Below, one piece after another: positions 12,387 to 25,276 of a DNA stretch of 64,000 bases. A model generated the notes under the pieces. It saw only the letters and a list, made by a program, of their open reading frames with translations. It made no database searches and had not been told where the DNA came from. Positions within the stretch are counted from its first letter, which is position 1; each line of letters begins with the position of its first letter. Origin of the DNA: Hydractinia symbiolongicarpus. Lineage: Eukaryota; Cnidaria; Hydrozoa; Anthoathecata; Hydractiniidae. The translations under genes were made by a program, and so were the position numbers. The stretch lies in NCBI RefSeq assembly GCF_029227915.1, contig NC_079876.1, positions 33,463,828 through 33,527,827 of the forward strand, in the 5' to 3' direction.

Positions 12387-13295
12387 CCCAGGGAGTAAAC
12401 TCATTTTCCGAACGATTTTTTAAAATATTTTTTCACCACTAAAACGCATGAGACTTGTAGTTTTCAAAAATGTTTTCATTTTTGATGAGACGCTGAATAA
12501 AAGAAGTTTAATCGCCGGCAAACGAAAACCTGCGATTTCCCGTAAATCCCGGACTCGGCCCGTATAGTAATGAAAGTACCCGGGATGTAAACTCATTTCC
12601 CGAACGATTTTTTAAATTATTATTTCACCACTAAAACCCATGAGACTTGTAGTTTTTAAAAATGTTTTTATTTTTGATGAGACGCTGAATAAAAGAAGTT
12701 TAATCGCCGGCAAACGAAAACCCGCCATTTCCCGTAAAACCCGGACTCGGCCCGCATAGTCAAAAGTATACAAAGAAAGTACCCAGGGAGTAAACTCATT
12801 TCCCGAACGATTTTTTAAATTATTATTTCACCACTAAAACCCATGAGACTTGTAGTTTTTAAAAATGTTTTTATTTTTGATGAGACGCTGAATAAAAGAA
12901 GTTTAATCGCCGGCAAACGAAAACCCGCCATTTCCCGTAAAACCCGGACTCGGCCCGCATAGTCAAAAGTATACAAAGAAAGTACCCAGGGAGTAAACTC
13001 ATTTCCCGAAAGATTTTTTAAATTATTTTTTCACCACTAAAACGCATGAGACTTGTAGTTTTCAAAATTGTTTTCATTTTTGATGAGACGCTGAATAAAA
13101 GAAGTTTAATCGCCGGCAAACGAAAACCTGCGATTTCCCGTAAATCCCGGACTCGGCCCGTATAGTCAAAAGTATACAAAAAAAGTACCCAGGGTGTAAA
13201 CTCAATTCCCGAACGATTTTTTAAATTATTATTTCACCACTTAAGCCCATGAGACTTGTAGTTTTTAAAAATGTTTTCATTTTTAATGAAACGCT
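12292..13295 (+). repeat. 5-mer higher-order unit of 1004 bp, copy 1
   Basis: Four 203-bp monomers plus one 192-bp D equal 1004 bp. The string tcattttccgaac occurs at 12401 and 13405, 1004 bp apart. The content is C-like, D, then two A monomers with gtttttatttttgatg, then B. The unit was built from part of the 2628-bp unit. The left edge overlaps the end of that duplication and is approximate. Confidence 0.82.
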
Positions 13296-14280
13296 GAATA
13301 AAAGAAGTTTAAACGCCGGCAAACAAAAACCCGCGACTTCCCGTAAATCCCGGACTCGGCCCGTATAGTCAAAAGTATACAAAGAAAGTACCCAGGGAGT
13401 AAACTCATTTTCCGAACGATTTTTTAAAATATTTTTTCACCACTAAAACGCATGAGACTTGTAGTTTTCAAAAATGTTTTCATTTTTGATGAGACGCTGA
13501 ATAAAAGAAGTTTAATCGCCGGCAAACGAAAACCTGCGATTTCCCGTAAATCCCGGACTCGGCCCGTATAGTAATGAAAGTACCCGGGATGTAAACTCAT
13601 TTCCCGAACGATTTTTTAAATTATTATTTCACCACTAAAACCCATGAGACTTGTAGTTTTTAAAAATGTTTTTATTTTTGATGAGACGCTGAATAAAAGA
13701 AGTTTAATCGCCGGCAAACGAAAACCCGCCATTTCCCGTAAAACCCGGACTCGGCCCGCATAGTCAAAAGTATACAAAGAAAGTACCCAGGGAGTAAACT
13801 CATTTCCCGAACGATTTTTTAAATTATTATTTCACCACTAAAACCCATGAGACTTGTAGTTTTTAAAAATGTTTTTATTTTTGATGAGACGCTGAATAAA
13901 AGAAGTTTAATCGCCGGCAAACGAAAACCCGCCATTTCCCGTAAAACCCGGACTCGGCCCGCATAGTCAAAAGTATACAAAGAAAGTACCCAGGGAGTAA
14001 ACTCATTTCCCGAACGATTTTTTAAATTATTTTTTCACCACTAAAACGCATGAGACTTGTAGTTTTCAAAATTGTTTTCATTTTTGATGAGACGCTGAAT
14101 AAAAGAAGTTTAATCGCCGGCAAACGAAAACCTGCGATTTCCCGTAAATCCCGGACTCGGCCCGTATAGTCAAAAGTATACAAAAAAAGTACCCAGGGTG
14201 TAAACTCAATTCCCGAACGATTTTTTAAATTATTATTTCACCACTTAAGCCCATGAGACTTGTAGTTTTTAAAAATGTTT
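13296..14280 (+). repeat. 5-mer higher-order unit of 1004 bp, copy 2
   Basis: Its end is marked by ccacttaagcccatgag near 14245, matching 13241 at an offset of 1004. It differs from copy 1 by gaacgatttttt against gaaagatttttt at the A/B join. It then breaks into a C monomer with gttttcctttttgatg. Confidence 0.82.
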
Positions 14281-15470
14281 TCCTTTTTGATGAGACGCTG
14301 AATAAAAGAAGTTTAAACGCCGGCAAAAGAAAACCCGCGACTTCCCGTAAATCCCGGACTCGGCCCGTATAGTCAAAAGTATACAAAGAAAGTACCCAGG
14401 GAGTAAACTCATTTCCCGAACGATTTTTTAAAATATTTTTCACCACTAAAACGCATGAGACTTGTAGTTTTCAAAAATGTTTTCATTTTTGATGAGACGC
14501 TGAATAAAAGAAGTTTAATCGCCGGCAAACAAAAACCTGCGATTTCCCGTAAATCCCGGACTCGGCCCGTATAGTAATGAAAGTACCCGGGATGTAAACT
14601 CATTTCCCGAACGATTTTTTAAATTATTATTTTACCACTAAAACCCATGAGACTTGTAGTTTTTAAAAATATTTTCATTTTTGATGAGACGCTGAATAAA
14701 AGAAGTTTAATCGCCGGCAAACGAAAACCCGCCATTTCCCGTAAACCCCGGACTCGGCCCGCATAGTCAAAAGTATACAAAGAAAGTACCCAGGGAGTAA
14801 ACTCATTTCCCGAACGATTTTTTAAATTATTTTTTCACCACTAAAACGCATGAGGCTTGTAGTTTTCAAAATTGTTTTCATTTTTGATGAGAAGCTGAAT
14901 AAAAGAAGTTTAAACGCCGGCAAACGAAAACCCGCCATTTCCCGTAACCCCGGACTCGGCCCGCATAGTCAAAAGTATACAAAGAAAGTACCCAGGGAGT
15001 AAACTCATTTCCCGAACGATTTTTTAATTTATTTTTTCACCACTAAAACGCATGAGGCTTGTAGTTTTCAAAATTGTTTTCATTTTTGATGAGAAGCTGA
15101 ATAAAAGAAGTTTAATCGCCGGCAAACGAAAACCTGCGAGTTCCCGTAAATCCCAGACTCGGCCCGTATAGTCAAAAGTATACAAAGAAAGTACCCAGGG
15201 TGTAAACTCATTTCCCGAACGATTTTTTAAATTATTATTTCACCACTAAAGCCCATGAGACTTGTAGTTTTTAAAAATGTTTTCATTTTTGATGAGACGC
15301 TGAATAAAAGAAGTTTAAACGCCGGCAAAAGAAAACCCGCGACTTCCCGTAAATCCCGGACTCGGCCCGTATAGTCAAAAGTATACAAAGAAAGTACCCA
15401 GGGAGTAAACTCATTTCCCGAACGATTTTTTAAAATATTTTTTCACCACTAAAACGCATGAGACTTGTAG
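14281..15470 (+). repeat. Mixed A, C, D monomers between duplicated blocks
   Basis: This is ordinary satellite: a C, a D (short form near 14570), an A, then monomers with gatgagaagctg and a B near 15110. One A-like monomer combines gtttaaacgcc (a C feature) with cgccatttcccg (an A feature) and is one base or two short in the core (cccgtaaccccgg, near 14943), so it looks like a recombinant. Confidence 0.7.
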
Positions 15471-18340
15471 TTTTTAAAAATGTTTTCATTTTTGATGAGA
15501 CGCTGAATAAAAGAAGTTTAATCGCCGGCAAACGAAAACCTGCTATTTCCCGTAAATCCCGGACTCGGCCCGTATAGTAATGAAAGTACCCGGGATGTAA
15601 ACTCATTTCCCGAACGATTTTTTAAATTATTATTTCACCACTAAAACCCATGAGACTTGTAGTTTTTAAAAATGTTTTCATTTTTGATGAGACGCTGAAT
15701 AAAAGAAGTTTAATCTCCGGCAAACGAAAACCCGCCATTTCCCGTAAACCCCGGACTCGGCCCGCATAGTCAAAAGTATACAAAGAAAGTACCCAGGGAG
15801 TAAACTCATTTCCCGAACGATTTTTTAAATTATTATTTCACCACTAAAACGCACGAGACTTGTAGTTTTCAAAAATGTTTTCATTTTTGATGAGACGCTG
15901 AATAAAAGAAGTTTAATTGCCGGCAAACGAAAACCTGCGATTTCCCGTAAATGCCAGACTCGGCCGGTATAGTAATGAAAGTACCCGGGATGTAAACTCA
16001 TTTCCCGAACGATTTTTTAAATTATTATTTCACCACTAAAACCCATGAGACTTGTAGTTTTTAAAAATGTTTTCATTTTTGATGAGACGCTGAATAAAAG
16101 AAGTTTAATCGCCGGCAAACGAAAACCCGCCATTTCCCGTAAACCCCGGACTCGGCCCGCATAGTCAAAAGTATACAAAGAAAGTACCCAGGGAGTAAAC
16201 TCATTTCCCGAACGATTTTTTAAATTATTTTTTCACCACTAAAACGCATGAGGCTTGTAGTTTTCAAAATTGTTTTCATTTTTGATGAGAAGCTGAATAA
16301 AAGAAGTTTAATCGCCGGCAAACGAAAACCTGCGATTTCCCGTAAATCCCAGACTCGGCCCGTATAGTCAAAAGTATACAAAGAAAGTACCCAGGGTGTA
16401 AACTCATTTCCCGAACGATTTTTTAAATTATTATTTCACCACTAAAGCCCATGAGACTTGTAGTTTTTAAAAATGTTTTCATTTTTGATGAGACGCTGAA
16501 TAAAAGAAGTTTAAACGCCGGCAAAAGAAAACCCGCGACTTCCCGTAAATCCCGGACTCGGCCCGTATAGTCAAAAGTATACAAAGAAAGTACCCAGGGA
16601 GTAAACTCATTTCCCGAACGATTTTTTAAAAAAATTTTTCACCACTAAAACGCATGAGACTTGTAGTTTTTAAAAATGTTTTCATTTTTGATGAGACGCT
16701 GAATAAAAGAAGTTTAATCGCCGGCAAACGAAAACCTGCTATTTCCCGTAAATCCCGGACTCGGCCCGTATAGTAATGAAAGTACCCGGGATGTAAACTC
16801 ATTTCCCGAACGATTTTTTAAATTATTATTTCACCACTAAAACCCATGAGACTTGTAATTTTTAAAAATGTTTTCATTTTTGATGAGACGCTGAATAAAA
16901 GAAGTTTAATCTCCGGCAAACGAAAACCCGCCATTTCCCGTTAACCCTGGACTCGCCCGTATAGTCAAAAGTATACAAAGAAAGTACCCAGGGTGTAAAC
17001 TCATTTCCCGAACGATTTTTTAAATTATTATTTCACCACTAAAGCCCATGAGACTTGTAGTTTTCAAAATTGTTTTCATTTTTGATGAGACGCTGAATAA
17101 AAGAAGTTTAAACGCCGGCAAACGAAAACCTGCGATTTCCCGTAAATCCCAGACTCGGCCCGTATAGTCAAAAGTATACAAAGAAAGTACCCAGGGTGTA
17201 AACTCATTTCCCGAACGATTTTTTAAATTATTATTTCACCACTAAAGCCCATGAGACTTGTAGTTTTTAAAAATGTTTTCATTTTTGATGAGACGCTGAA
17301 TAAAAGAAGTTTAAACGCCGGCAAAAGAAAACCCGCGACTTCCCGTAAATCCCGGACTCGGCCCGTATAGTCAAAAGTATTCAAAGAAAGTACCCAGGGA
17401 GTAAACTCATTTCCCGAACGATTTTTTAAAATATTTTTTCACCACTAAAACGCATGAGACTTGTAGTTTTCAAAATTGTTTTCATTTTTGATGAGAAGCT
17501 GAATAAAAGAAGTTTAATCGCCGGCAAACGAAAACCTGCGATTTCCCGTAAATATCAGACTCGGCCCGTATAGTCAAAAGTATACAAAGAAAGTACCCAG
17601 GGTGTAAACTTATTTCCCGAACGATTTTTTAAATTATTATTTCACCACTAAAGCCCATGAGACTTGTAGTTTTTAAAAATGTTTTCATTTTTGATGAGAC
17701 GCTGAATAAAAGAAGTTTAAACGCCGGCAAAAGAAAACCCGCGACTTCCCGTAAATCCCGGACTCGGCCCGTATAGTCAAAAGTATACAAAGAAAGTACC
17801 CAGGGAGTAAACTCATTTCCCGAACGATTTTTTAAAAAATTTTTTCACCACTAAAACGCATGAGACTTGTAGATTTTAAAAATGTTTTCATTTTTGATGA
17901 GACGCTGAATAAAAGAAGTTTAATCGCCGGCAAACGAAAACCTGCTATTTCCCGTAAATCCCGGACTCGGCCCGTATAGTAATGAAAGTACCCGGGATGT
18001 AAACTCATTTCCCGAACGATTTTTTAAATTATTATTTCACCACTAAAACCCATGAGACTTGTAATTTTTAAAAATGTTTTCATTTTTGATGAGACGCTGA
18101 ATAAAAGAAGTTTAATCTCCGGCAAACGAAAACCCGCCATTTCCCGTAAACCCTGGACTCGGCCCGCATAGTCAAAAGTATACAAAGAAAGTACCCAGGG
18201 AGTAAACTCATTTCCCGAACGATTTTTTAAATTATTTTTTCACCACTAAAACGCACGAGACTTGTAGTTGTCAAAATTGTTTTCATTTTTGATGAGACGC
18301 TGAATAAAAAAAGTTTAATCGCCGGCAAACGAAAACCTGC
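15471..18340 (+). repeat. Segmental duplication, right copy (partner at 1-2870)
   Basis: It matches the window start at an offset of 15470-15471, stable to within one base across 2.8 kb. The single-base slip is explained by the one-base-short monomer at 599-800 in the left copy. Private changes here include gtttaattgcc near 15915, cccgttaaccctgg near 16938 and aatatcagactcgg near 17551. It leads straight into the 7-mer block. Confidence 0.88.
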
Positions 18341-21300
18341 GATTTCCCGTAAATCTCGGACTCGGCCCGTATAGTAATGAAAGTACCCGGGATGTAAACT
18401 CATTTCCCGAACGATTTTTTAAATTATTATTTCACCACTAAAACCCATTAGACTTGTAGTTTTTAAAAATGTTTTCATTTTTGATGAGACGCTGAATAAA
18501 AGAAGTTTAATCTCCGGCAAACAAAAACCCGCCATTTCCCGTAAACCCCGGACTCGGCCCGCATAGTCAAAAGTATACAAAGAAAGTACCCAGGGAGTAA
18601 ACTCATTTCCCGAACGATTTTTTAAATTATTTTTTCACCACTAAAACGCACGAGACTTGTAGTTTTTAAAATTGTTTTCATTTTTGATGAGACGCTGAAT
18701 AAAAAAGTTTAATCGCCGGCAAACGAAAACCTGCGATTTCCCGTAAATCCCGGACTCGCCCGTATAGTCAAAAGTATACAAAGAAAGTACCCAGGGTGTA
18801 AACTCATTTCCCGAACGATTTTTTAAATTATTATTTCACCACTAAAGCCCATGAGACTTGTAGTTTTCAAAATTGTTTTCATTTTTGATGAAACGCTGAA
18901 TAAAAGAAGTTTAAACGCCGGCAAACGAAAACCTGCGATTTCCCGTAAATCCCAGACTCGGCCCGTATAGTCAAAAGTATACAAAGAAAGTACCCAGGGT
19001 GTAAACTCATTTCCCGAACGATTTTTTAAATTATTATTTCACCACTAAAGCCCATGAGACTTGTAGTTTTTAAAAATGTTTTCATTTTTGATGAGACGCT
19101 GAATAAAAGAAGTTTAAACGCCGGCAAAAGAAAACCCGCGACTTCCCGTAAATCCCGGACTCGGCCCGTATAGTCAAAAGTATTCAAAGAAAGTACCCAG
19201 GGAGTAAACTCATTTCCCGAACGATTTTTTAAAATATTTTTTCACCACTAAAACGCATGAGACTTGTAGTTTTCAAAAATGTTTTCATTTTTGATGAGAC
19301 GCTGAATAAAAGAAGTTTAATCGCCGGCAAACGAAAACCTGCTATTTCCCGTAAATCCCGGACTCGGCCCGTATAGTAATGAAAGTACCCGGGATGTAAA
19401 CTCATTTCCCGAACGATTTTTTAAATTATTATTTCACCACTAAAACCCATGAGACTTGTAATTTTTAAAAATGTTTTCATTTTTGATGAGACGCTGAATA
19501 AAAGAAGTTTAATCTCCGGCAAACGAAAACCCGCCATTTCGCGTAAACCCTGGACTCGGCCCGCATAGTCAAAAGTATACAAAGAAAGTACCCAGGGAGT
19601 AAACTCATTTCCCGAACGATTTTTTAAATTATTTTTTCACCACTAAAACGCACGAGACTTGTAGTTGTCAAAATTGTTTTCATTTTTGATAAGACGCTGA
19701 ATAAAAAAAGTTTAATCGCCGGCAAACGAAAACCTGCGATTTCCCGTAAATCTCGGACTCGGCCCGTATAGTAATGAAAGTACCCGGGATGTAAACTCAT
19801 TTCCCGAACGATTTTTTAAATTATTATTTCACCACTAAAACCCATGAGACTTGTAGTTTTTAAAAATGTTTTCATTTTTGATGAGACGCTGAATAAAAGA
19901 AGTTTAATCTCCGGCAAACAAAAACCCGCCATTTCCCGTAAACCCCGGACTCGGCCCGCATAGTCAAAAGTATACAAAGAAAGTACCCAGGGAGTAAACT
20001 CATTTCCCGAACGATTTTTTAAATTATTTTTTCACCACTAAAACGCACGAGACTTGTAGTTTTTAAAATTGTTTTCATTTTTGATGAGACGCTGAATAAA
20101 AAAGTTTAATCGCCGGCAAACTAAAACCTGCGATTTCCCGTAAATCCCGGACTCGCCCGTATAGTCAAAAGTATACAAAGAAAGTACCCAGGGTGTAAAC
20201 TCATTTCCCGAACGATTTTTTAAATTATTATTTCACCACTAAAGCCCATGAGACTTGTAGTTTTCAAAATTGTTTTCATTTTTGATGAAACGCTGAATAA
20301 AAGAAGTTTAAACGCCGGCAAACGAAAACCTGCGATTTCCCGTAAATCCCAGACTCGGCCCGTATAGTCAAAAGTATACAAAGAAAGTACCCAGGGTGTA
20401 AACTCATTTCCCGAACGATTTTTTAAATTATTATTTCACCACTAAAGCCCATGAGACTTGTAGTTTTCAAAATTGTTTTCATTTTTGATGAAACGCTGAA
20501 TAAAAGAAGTTTAAACGCCGGCAAACGAAAACCTGCGATTTCCCGTAAATCCCAGACTCGGCCCGTATAGTCAAAAGTATACAAAGAAAGTACCCAGGGT
20601 GTAAACTCATTTCCCGAACGATTTTTTAAATTATTATTTCACCACTAAAGCCCATGAGACTTGTAGTTTTTAAAAATGTTTTCATTTTTGATGAGACGCT
20701 GAATAAAAGAAGTTTAAACGCCGGCAAAAGAAAACCCGCGACTTCCCGTAAATCCCGGACTCGGCCCGTATAGTCAAAAGTATTCAAAGAAAGTACCCAG
20801 GGAGTAAACTCATTTCCCGAACGATTTTTTAAAATATTTTTTCACCACTAAAACGCATGAGACTTGTAGTTTTCAAAAATGTTTTCATTTTTGATGAGAC
20901 GCTGAATAAAAGAAGTTTAATCGCCGGCAAACGAAAACCTGCTATTTCCCGTAAATCCCGGACTCGGCCCGTATAGTAATGAAAGTACCCGGGATGTAAA
21001 CTCATTTCCCGAACGATTTTTTAAATTATTATTTCACCACTAAAACCCATGAGACTTGTAATTTTTAAAAATGTTTTCATTTTTGATGAGACGCTGAATA
21101 AAAGAAGTTTAATCTCCGGCAAACGAAAACCCGCCATTTCCCGTAAACCCTGGACTCGGCCCGCATAGGCAAAAGTATACAAAGAAAGTACCCAGGAAGT
21201 AAACTCATTTCCCGAACGATTTTTTAAATTATTTTTTCACCACTAAAACGCACGAGACTTGTAGTTGTCAAAATTGTTTTCATTTTTGATGAGACGCTGA

Positions 21301-24300
21301 ATAAAAAAAGTTTAATCGCCGGCAAACGAAAACCTGCGATTTCCCGTAAATCTCGGACTCGGCCCGTATAGTAATGAAAGTACCCGGGATGTAAACTCAT
21401 TTCCCGAACGATTTTTTAAATTATTATTTCACCACTAAAACCCATGAGACTTGTAGTTTTTAAAAATGTTTTCATTTTTGATGAGACGCTGAATAAAAGA
21501 AGTTTAATCTCCGGCAAACAAAAACCCGCCATTTCCCGTAAACCCCGGACTCGGCCCGCATAGTCAAAAGTATACAAGGAAAGTACCCAGGGAGTAAACT
21601 CATTTCCCAAACGATTTTTTAAATTATTTTTTCACCACTAAAACGCACGAGACTTGTAGTTTTTAAAATTGTTTTCATTTTTGATGAGACGCTGAATAAA
21701 AAAGTTTAATCGCCGGCAAACGAAAACCTGCGATTTCCCGTAAATCCCGGACTCGCCCGTATAGTCAAAAGTATACAAAGAAAGTACCCAGGGTGTAAAC
21801 TCATTTCCCGAACGATTTTTTAAATTATTATTTCACCACTAAAGCCCATGAGACTTGTAGTTTTCAAAATTGTTTTCATTTTTGATGAAACGCTGAATAA
21901 AAGAAGTTTAAACGCCGGCAAACGAAAACCTGCGATTTCCCGTAAATCCCAGACTCGGCCCGTATAGTCAAAAGTATACAAAGAAAGTACCCAGGGTGTA
22001 AACTCATTTCCCGAACGATTTTTTAAATTATTATTTCACCACTAAAGCCCATGAGACTTGTAGTTTTTAAAAATGTTTTCATTTTTGATGAGACGCTGAA
22101 TAAAAGAAGTTTAAACGCCGGCAAAAGAAAACCCGCGACTTCCCGTAAATCCCGGACTCGGCCCGTATAGTCAAAAGTATTCAAAGAAAGTACCCAGGGA
22201 GTAAACTCATTTCCCGAACGATTTTTTAAAATATTTTTTCACCACTAAAACGCATGAGACTTGTAGTTTTCAAAAATGTTTTCTTTTTTGATGAGACGCT
22301 GAATAAAAGAAGTTTAATCGCCGGCAAACGAAAACCTGCTATTTCCCGTAAATTCCGGACTCGGCCCGTATAGTAATGAAAGTACCCGGGATGTAAACTC
22401 ATTTCCCGAACGATTTTTTAAATTATTATTTCACCACTAAAACCCATGAGACTTGTAGTTTTTAAAAATGTTTTCATTTTTGATGAGACGCTGAATAAAA
22501 GAAGTTTAATCTCCGGCAAACAAAAACCCGCCATTTCCCGTAAACCCCGGACTCGGCCCGCATAGTCAAAAGTATACAAAGAAAGTACCCAGGGAGTAAA
22601 CTCATTTCCCGAACGATTTTTTAAATTATTTTTTCACCACTAAAACGCACGAGACTTGTAGTTTTTAAAATTGTTTTCATTTTTGATGAGACGCTGAATA
22701 AAAAAGTTTAATCGCCGGCAAACGAAAACCTGCGATTTCCCGTAAATCCCGGACTCGCCCGTATAGTCAAAAGTATACAAAGAAAGTACCCAGGGTGTAA
22801 ACTCATTTCCCGAACGATTTTTTAAATTATTATTTCACCACTAAAGCCCATGAGACTTGTAGTTTTCAAAATTGTTTTCATTTTTGATGAGACGCTGAAT
22901 AAAAGAAGTTTAATCGCCGGCAAACGAAAACCTGCTATTTCCCGTAAATCCCGGACTCGGCCCGTATAGTAATGAAAGTACCCGGGATGTAAACTCATTT
23001 CCCGAACGATTTTTTAAATTATTATTTCACCACTAAAACCCATGAGACTTGTAATTTTTAAAAATGTTTTCATTTTTGATGAGACGCTGAATAAAAGAAG
23101 TTTAATCTCCGGCAAACGAAAACCCGCCATTTCCCGTAAACCCTGGACTCGGCCCGCATAGGCAAAAGTATACAAAGAAAGTACCCAGGAAGTAAACTCA
23201 TTTCCCGAACGATTTTTTAAATTATTTTTTCACCACTAAAACGCACGAGACTTGTAGTTGTCAAAATTGTTTTCATTTTTGATGAGACGCTGAATAAAAA
23301 AAGTTTAATCGCCGGCAAACGAAAACCTGCGATTTCCCGTAAATCTCGGACTCGGCCCGTATAGTAATGAAAGTACCCGGGATGTAAACTCATTTCCCGA
23401 ACGATTTTTTAAATTATTATTTCACCACTAAAACCCATGAGACTTGTAGTTTTTAAAAATGTTTTCATTTTTGATGAGACGCTGAATAAAAGAAGTTTAA
23501 TCTCCGGCAAACAAAAACCCGCCATTTCCCGTAAACCCCGGACTCGGCCCGCATAGTCAAAAGTATACAAGGAAAGTACCCAGGGAGTAAACTCATTTCC
23601 CAAACGATTTTTTAAATTATTTTTTCACCACTAAAACGCACGAGACTTGTAGTTTTTAAAATTGTTTTCATTTTTGATGAGACGCTGAATAAAAAAGTTT
23701 AATCGCCGGCAAACGAAAACCTGCGATTTCCCGTAAATCCCGGACTCGCCCGTATAGTCAAAAGTATACAAAGAAAGTACCCAGGGTGTAAACTCATTTC
23801 CCGAACGATTTTTTAAATTATTATTTCACCACTAAAGCCCATGAGACTTGTAGTTTTCAAAATTGTTTTCATTTTTGATGAAACGCTGAATAAAAGAAGT
23901 TTAAACGCCGGCAAACGAAAACCTGCGATTTCCCGTAAATCCCAGACTCGGCCCGTATAGTCAAAAGTATACAAAGAAAGTACCCAGGGTGTAAACTCAT
24001 TTCCCGAACGATTTTTTAAATTATTATTTCACCACTAAAGCCCATGAGACTTGTAGTTTTTAAAAATGTTTTCATTTTTGATGAGACGCTGAATAAAAGA
24101 AGTTTAAACGCCGGCAAAAAAAAACCCGCGACTTCCCGTAAATCCCGGACTCGGCCCGTATAGTCAAAAGTATTCAAAGAAAGTACCCAGGGAGTAAACT
24201 CATTTCCCGAACGATTTTTTAAAATATTTTTTCACCACTAAAACGCATGAGACTTGTAGTTTTCAAAAATGTTTTCTTTTTTGATGAGACGCTGAATAAA

Positions 24301-25276
24301 AGAAGTTTAATCGCCGGCAAACGAAAACCTGCTATTTCCCGTAAATTCCGGACTCGGCCCGTATAGTAATGAAAGTACCCGGGATGTAAACTCATTTCCC
24401 GAACGATTTTTTAAATTATTATTTCACCACTAAAACCCATGAGACTTGTAGTTTTTAAAAATGTTTTCATTTTTGATGAGACGCTGAATAAAAGAAGTTT
24501 AATCTCCGGCAAACAAAAACCCGCCATTTCCCGTAAACCCCGGACTCGGCCCGCATAGTCAAAAGTATACAAAGAAAGTACCCAGGGAGTAAACTCATTT
24601 CCCGAACGATTTTTTAAATTATTTTTTCACCACTAAAACGCACGAGACTTGTAGTTTTTAAAATTGTTTTCATTTTTGATGAGACGCTGAATAAAAAAGT
24701 TTAATCGCCGGCAAACGAAAACCTGCGATTTCCCGTAAATCCCGGACTCGCCCGTATAGTCAAAAGTATACAAAGAAAGTACCCAGGGTGTAAACTCATT
24801 TCCCGAACGATTTTTTAAATTATTATTTCACCACTAAAGCCCATGAGACTTGTAGTTTTCAAAATTGTTTTCATTTTTGATGAGACGCTGAATAAAAGAA
24901 GTTTAAACGCCGGCAAACGAAAACCTGCGATTTCCCGTAAATCCCAGACTCGGCCCGTATAGTCAAAAGTATACAAAGAAAGTACCCAGGGTGTAAACTC
25001 ATTTCCCGAACGATTTTTTAAATTATTATTTCACCACTAAAGCCCATGAGACTTGTAGTTTTTAAAAATGTTTTCATTTTTGATGAGACGCTGAATAAAA
25101 GAAGTTTAAACGCCGGCAAAAGAAAACCCGCGACTTCCCGTAAATCCCGGACTCGGCCCGTATAGTCAAAAGTATTCAAAGAAAGTACCCAGGGAGTAAA
25201 CTCATTTCCCGAACGATTTTTTAAAATATTTTTTCACCACTAAAGCCCATGAGACTTTTAGTTTTTAAAAATGTTT
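18265..25276 (+). repeat. Higher-order repeat block based on a 7-mer of 1397 bp (D-A-D'-A-B'-B-C)
   Basis: The private string tagttgtcaaaattg, ahead of D', occurs at 18265, 19662, 21262 and 23255. Intervals are 1397 bp (192+203+192+203+201+203+203), 1600 bp (one extra B, visible as the doubled gatgaaacgctg monomer near 20280 and 20480) and 1993 bp (an extra D-A-B', 596 bp). The string ataggcaaaagtatac at 21165 and 23158 confirms the 1993-bp step. Each enlarged unit differs from the basic one by whole monomers, as expected from unequal exchange. Confidence 0.87.
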
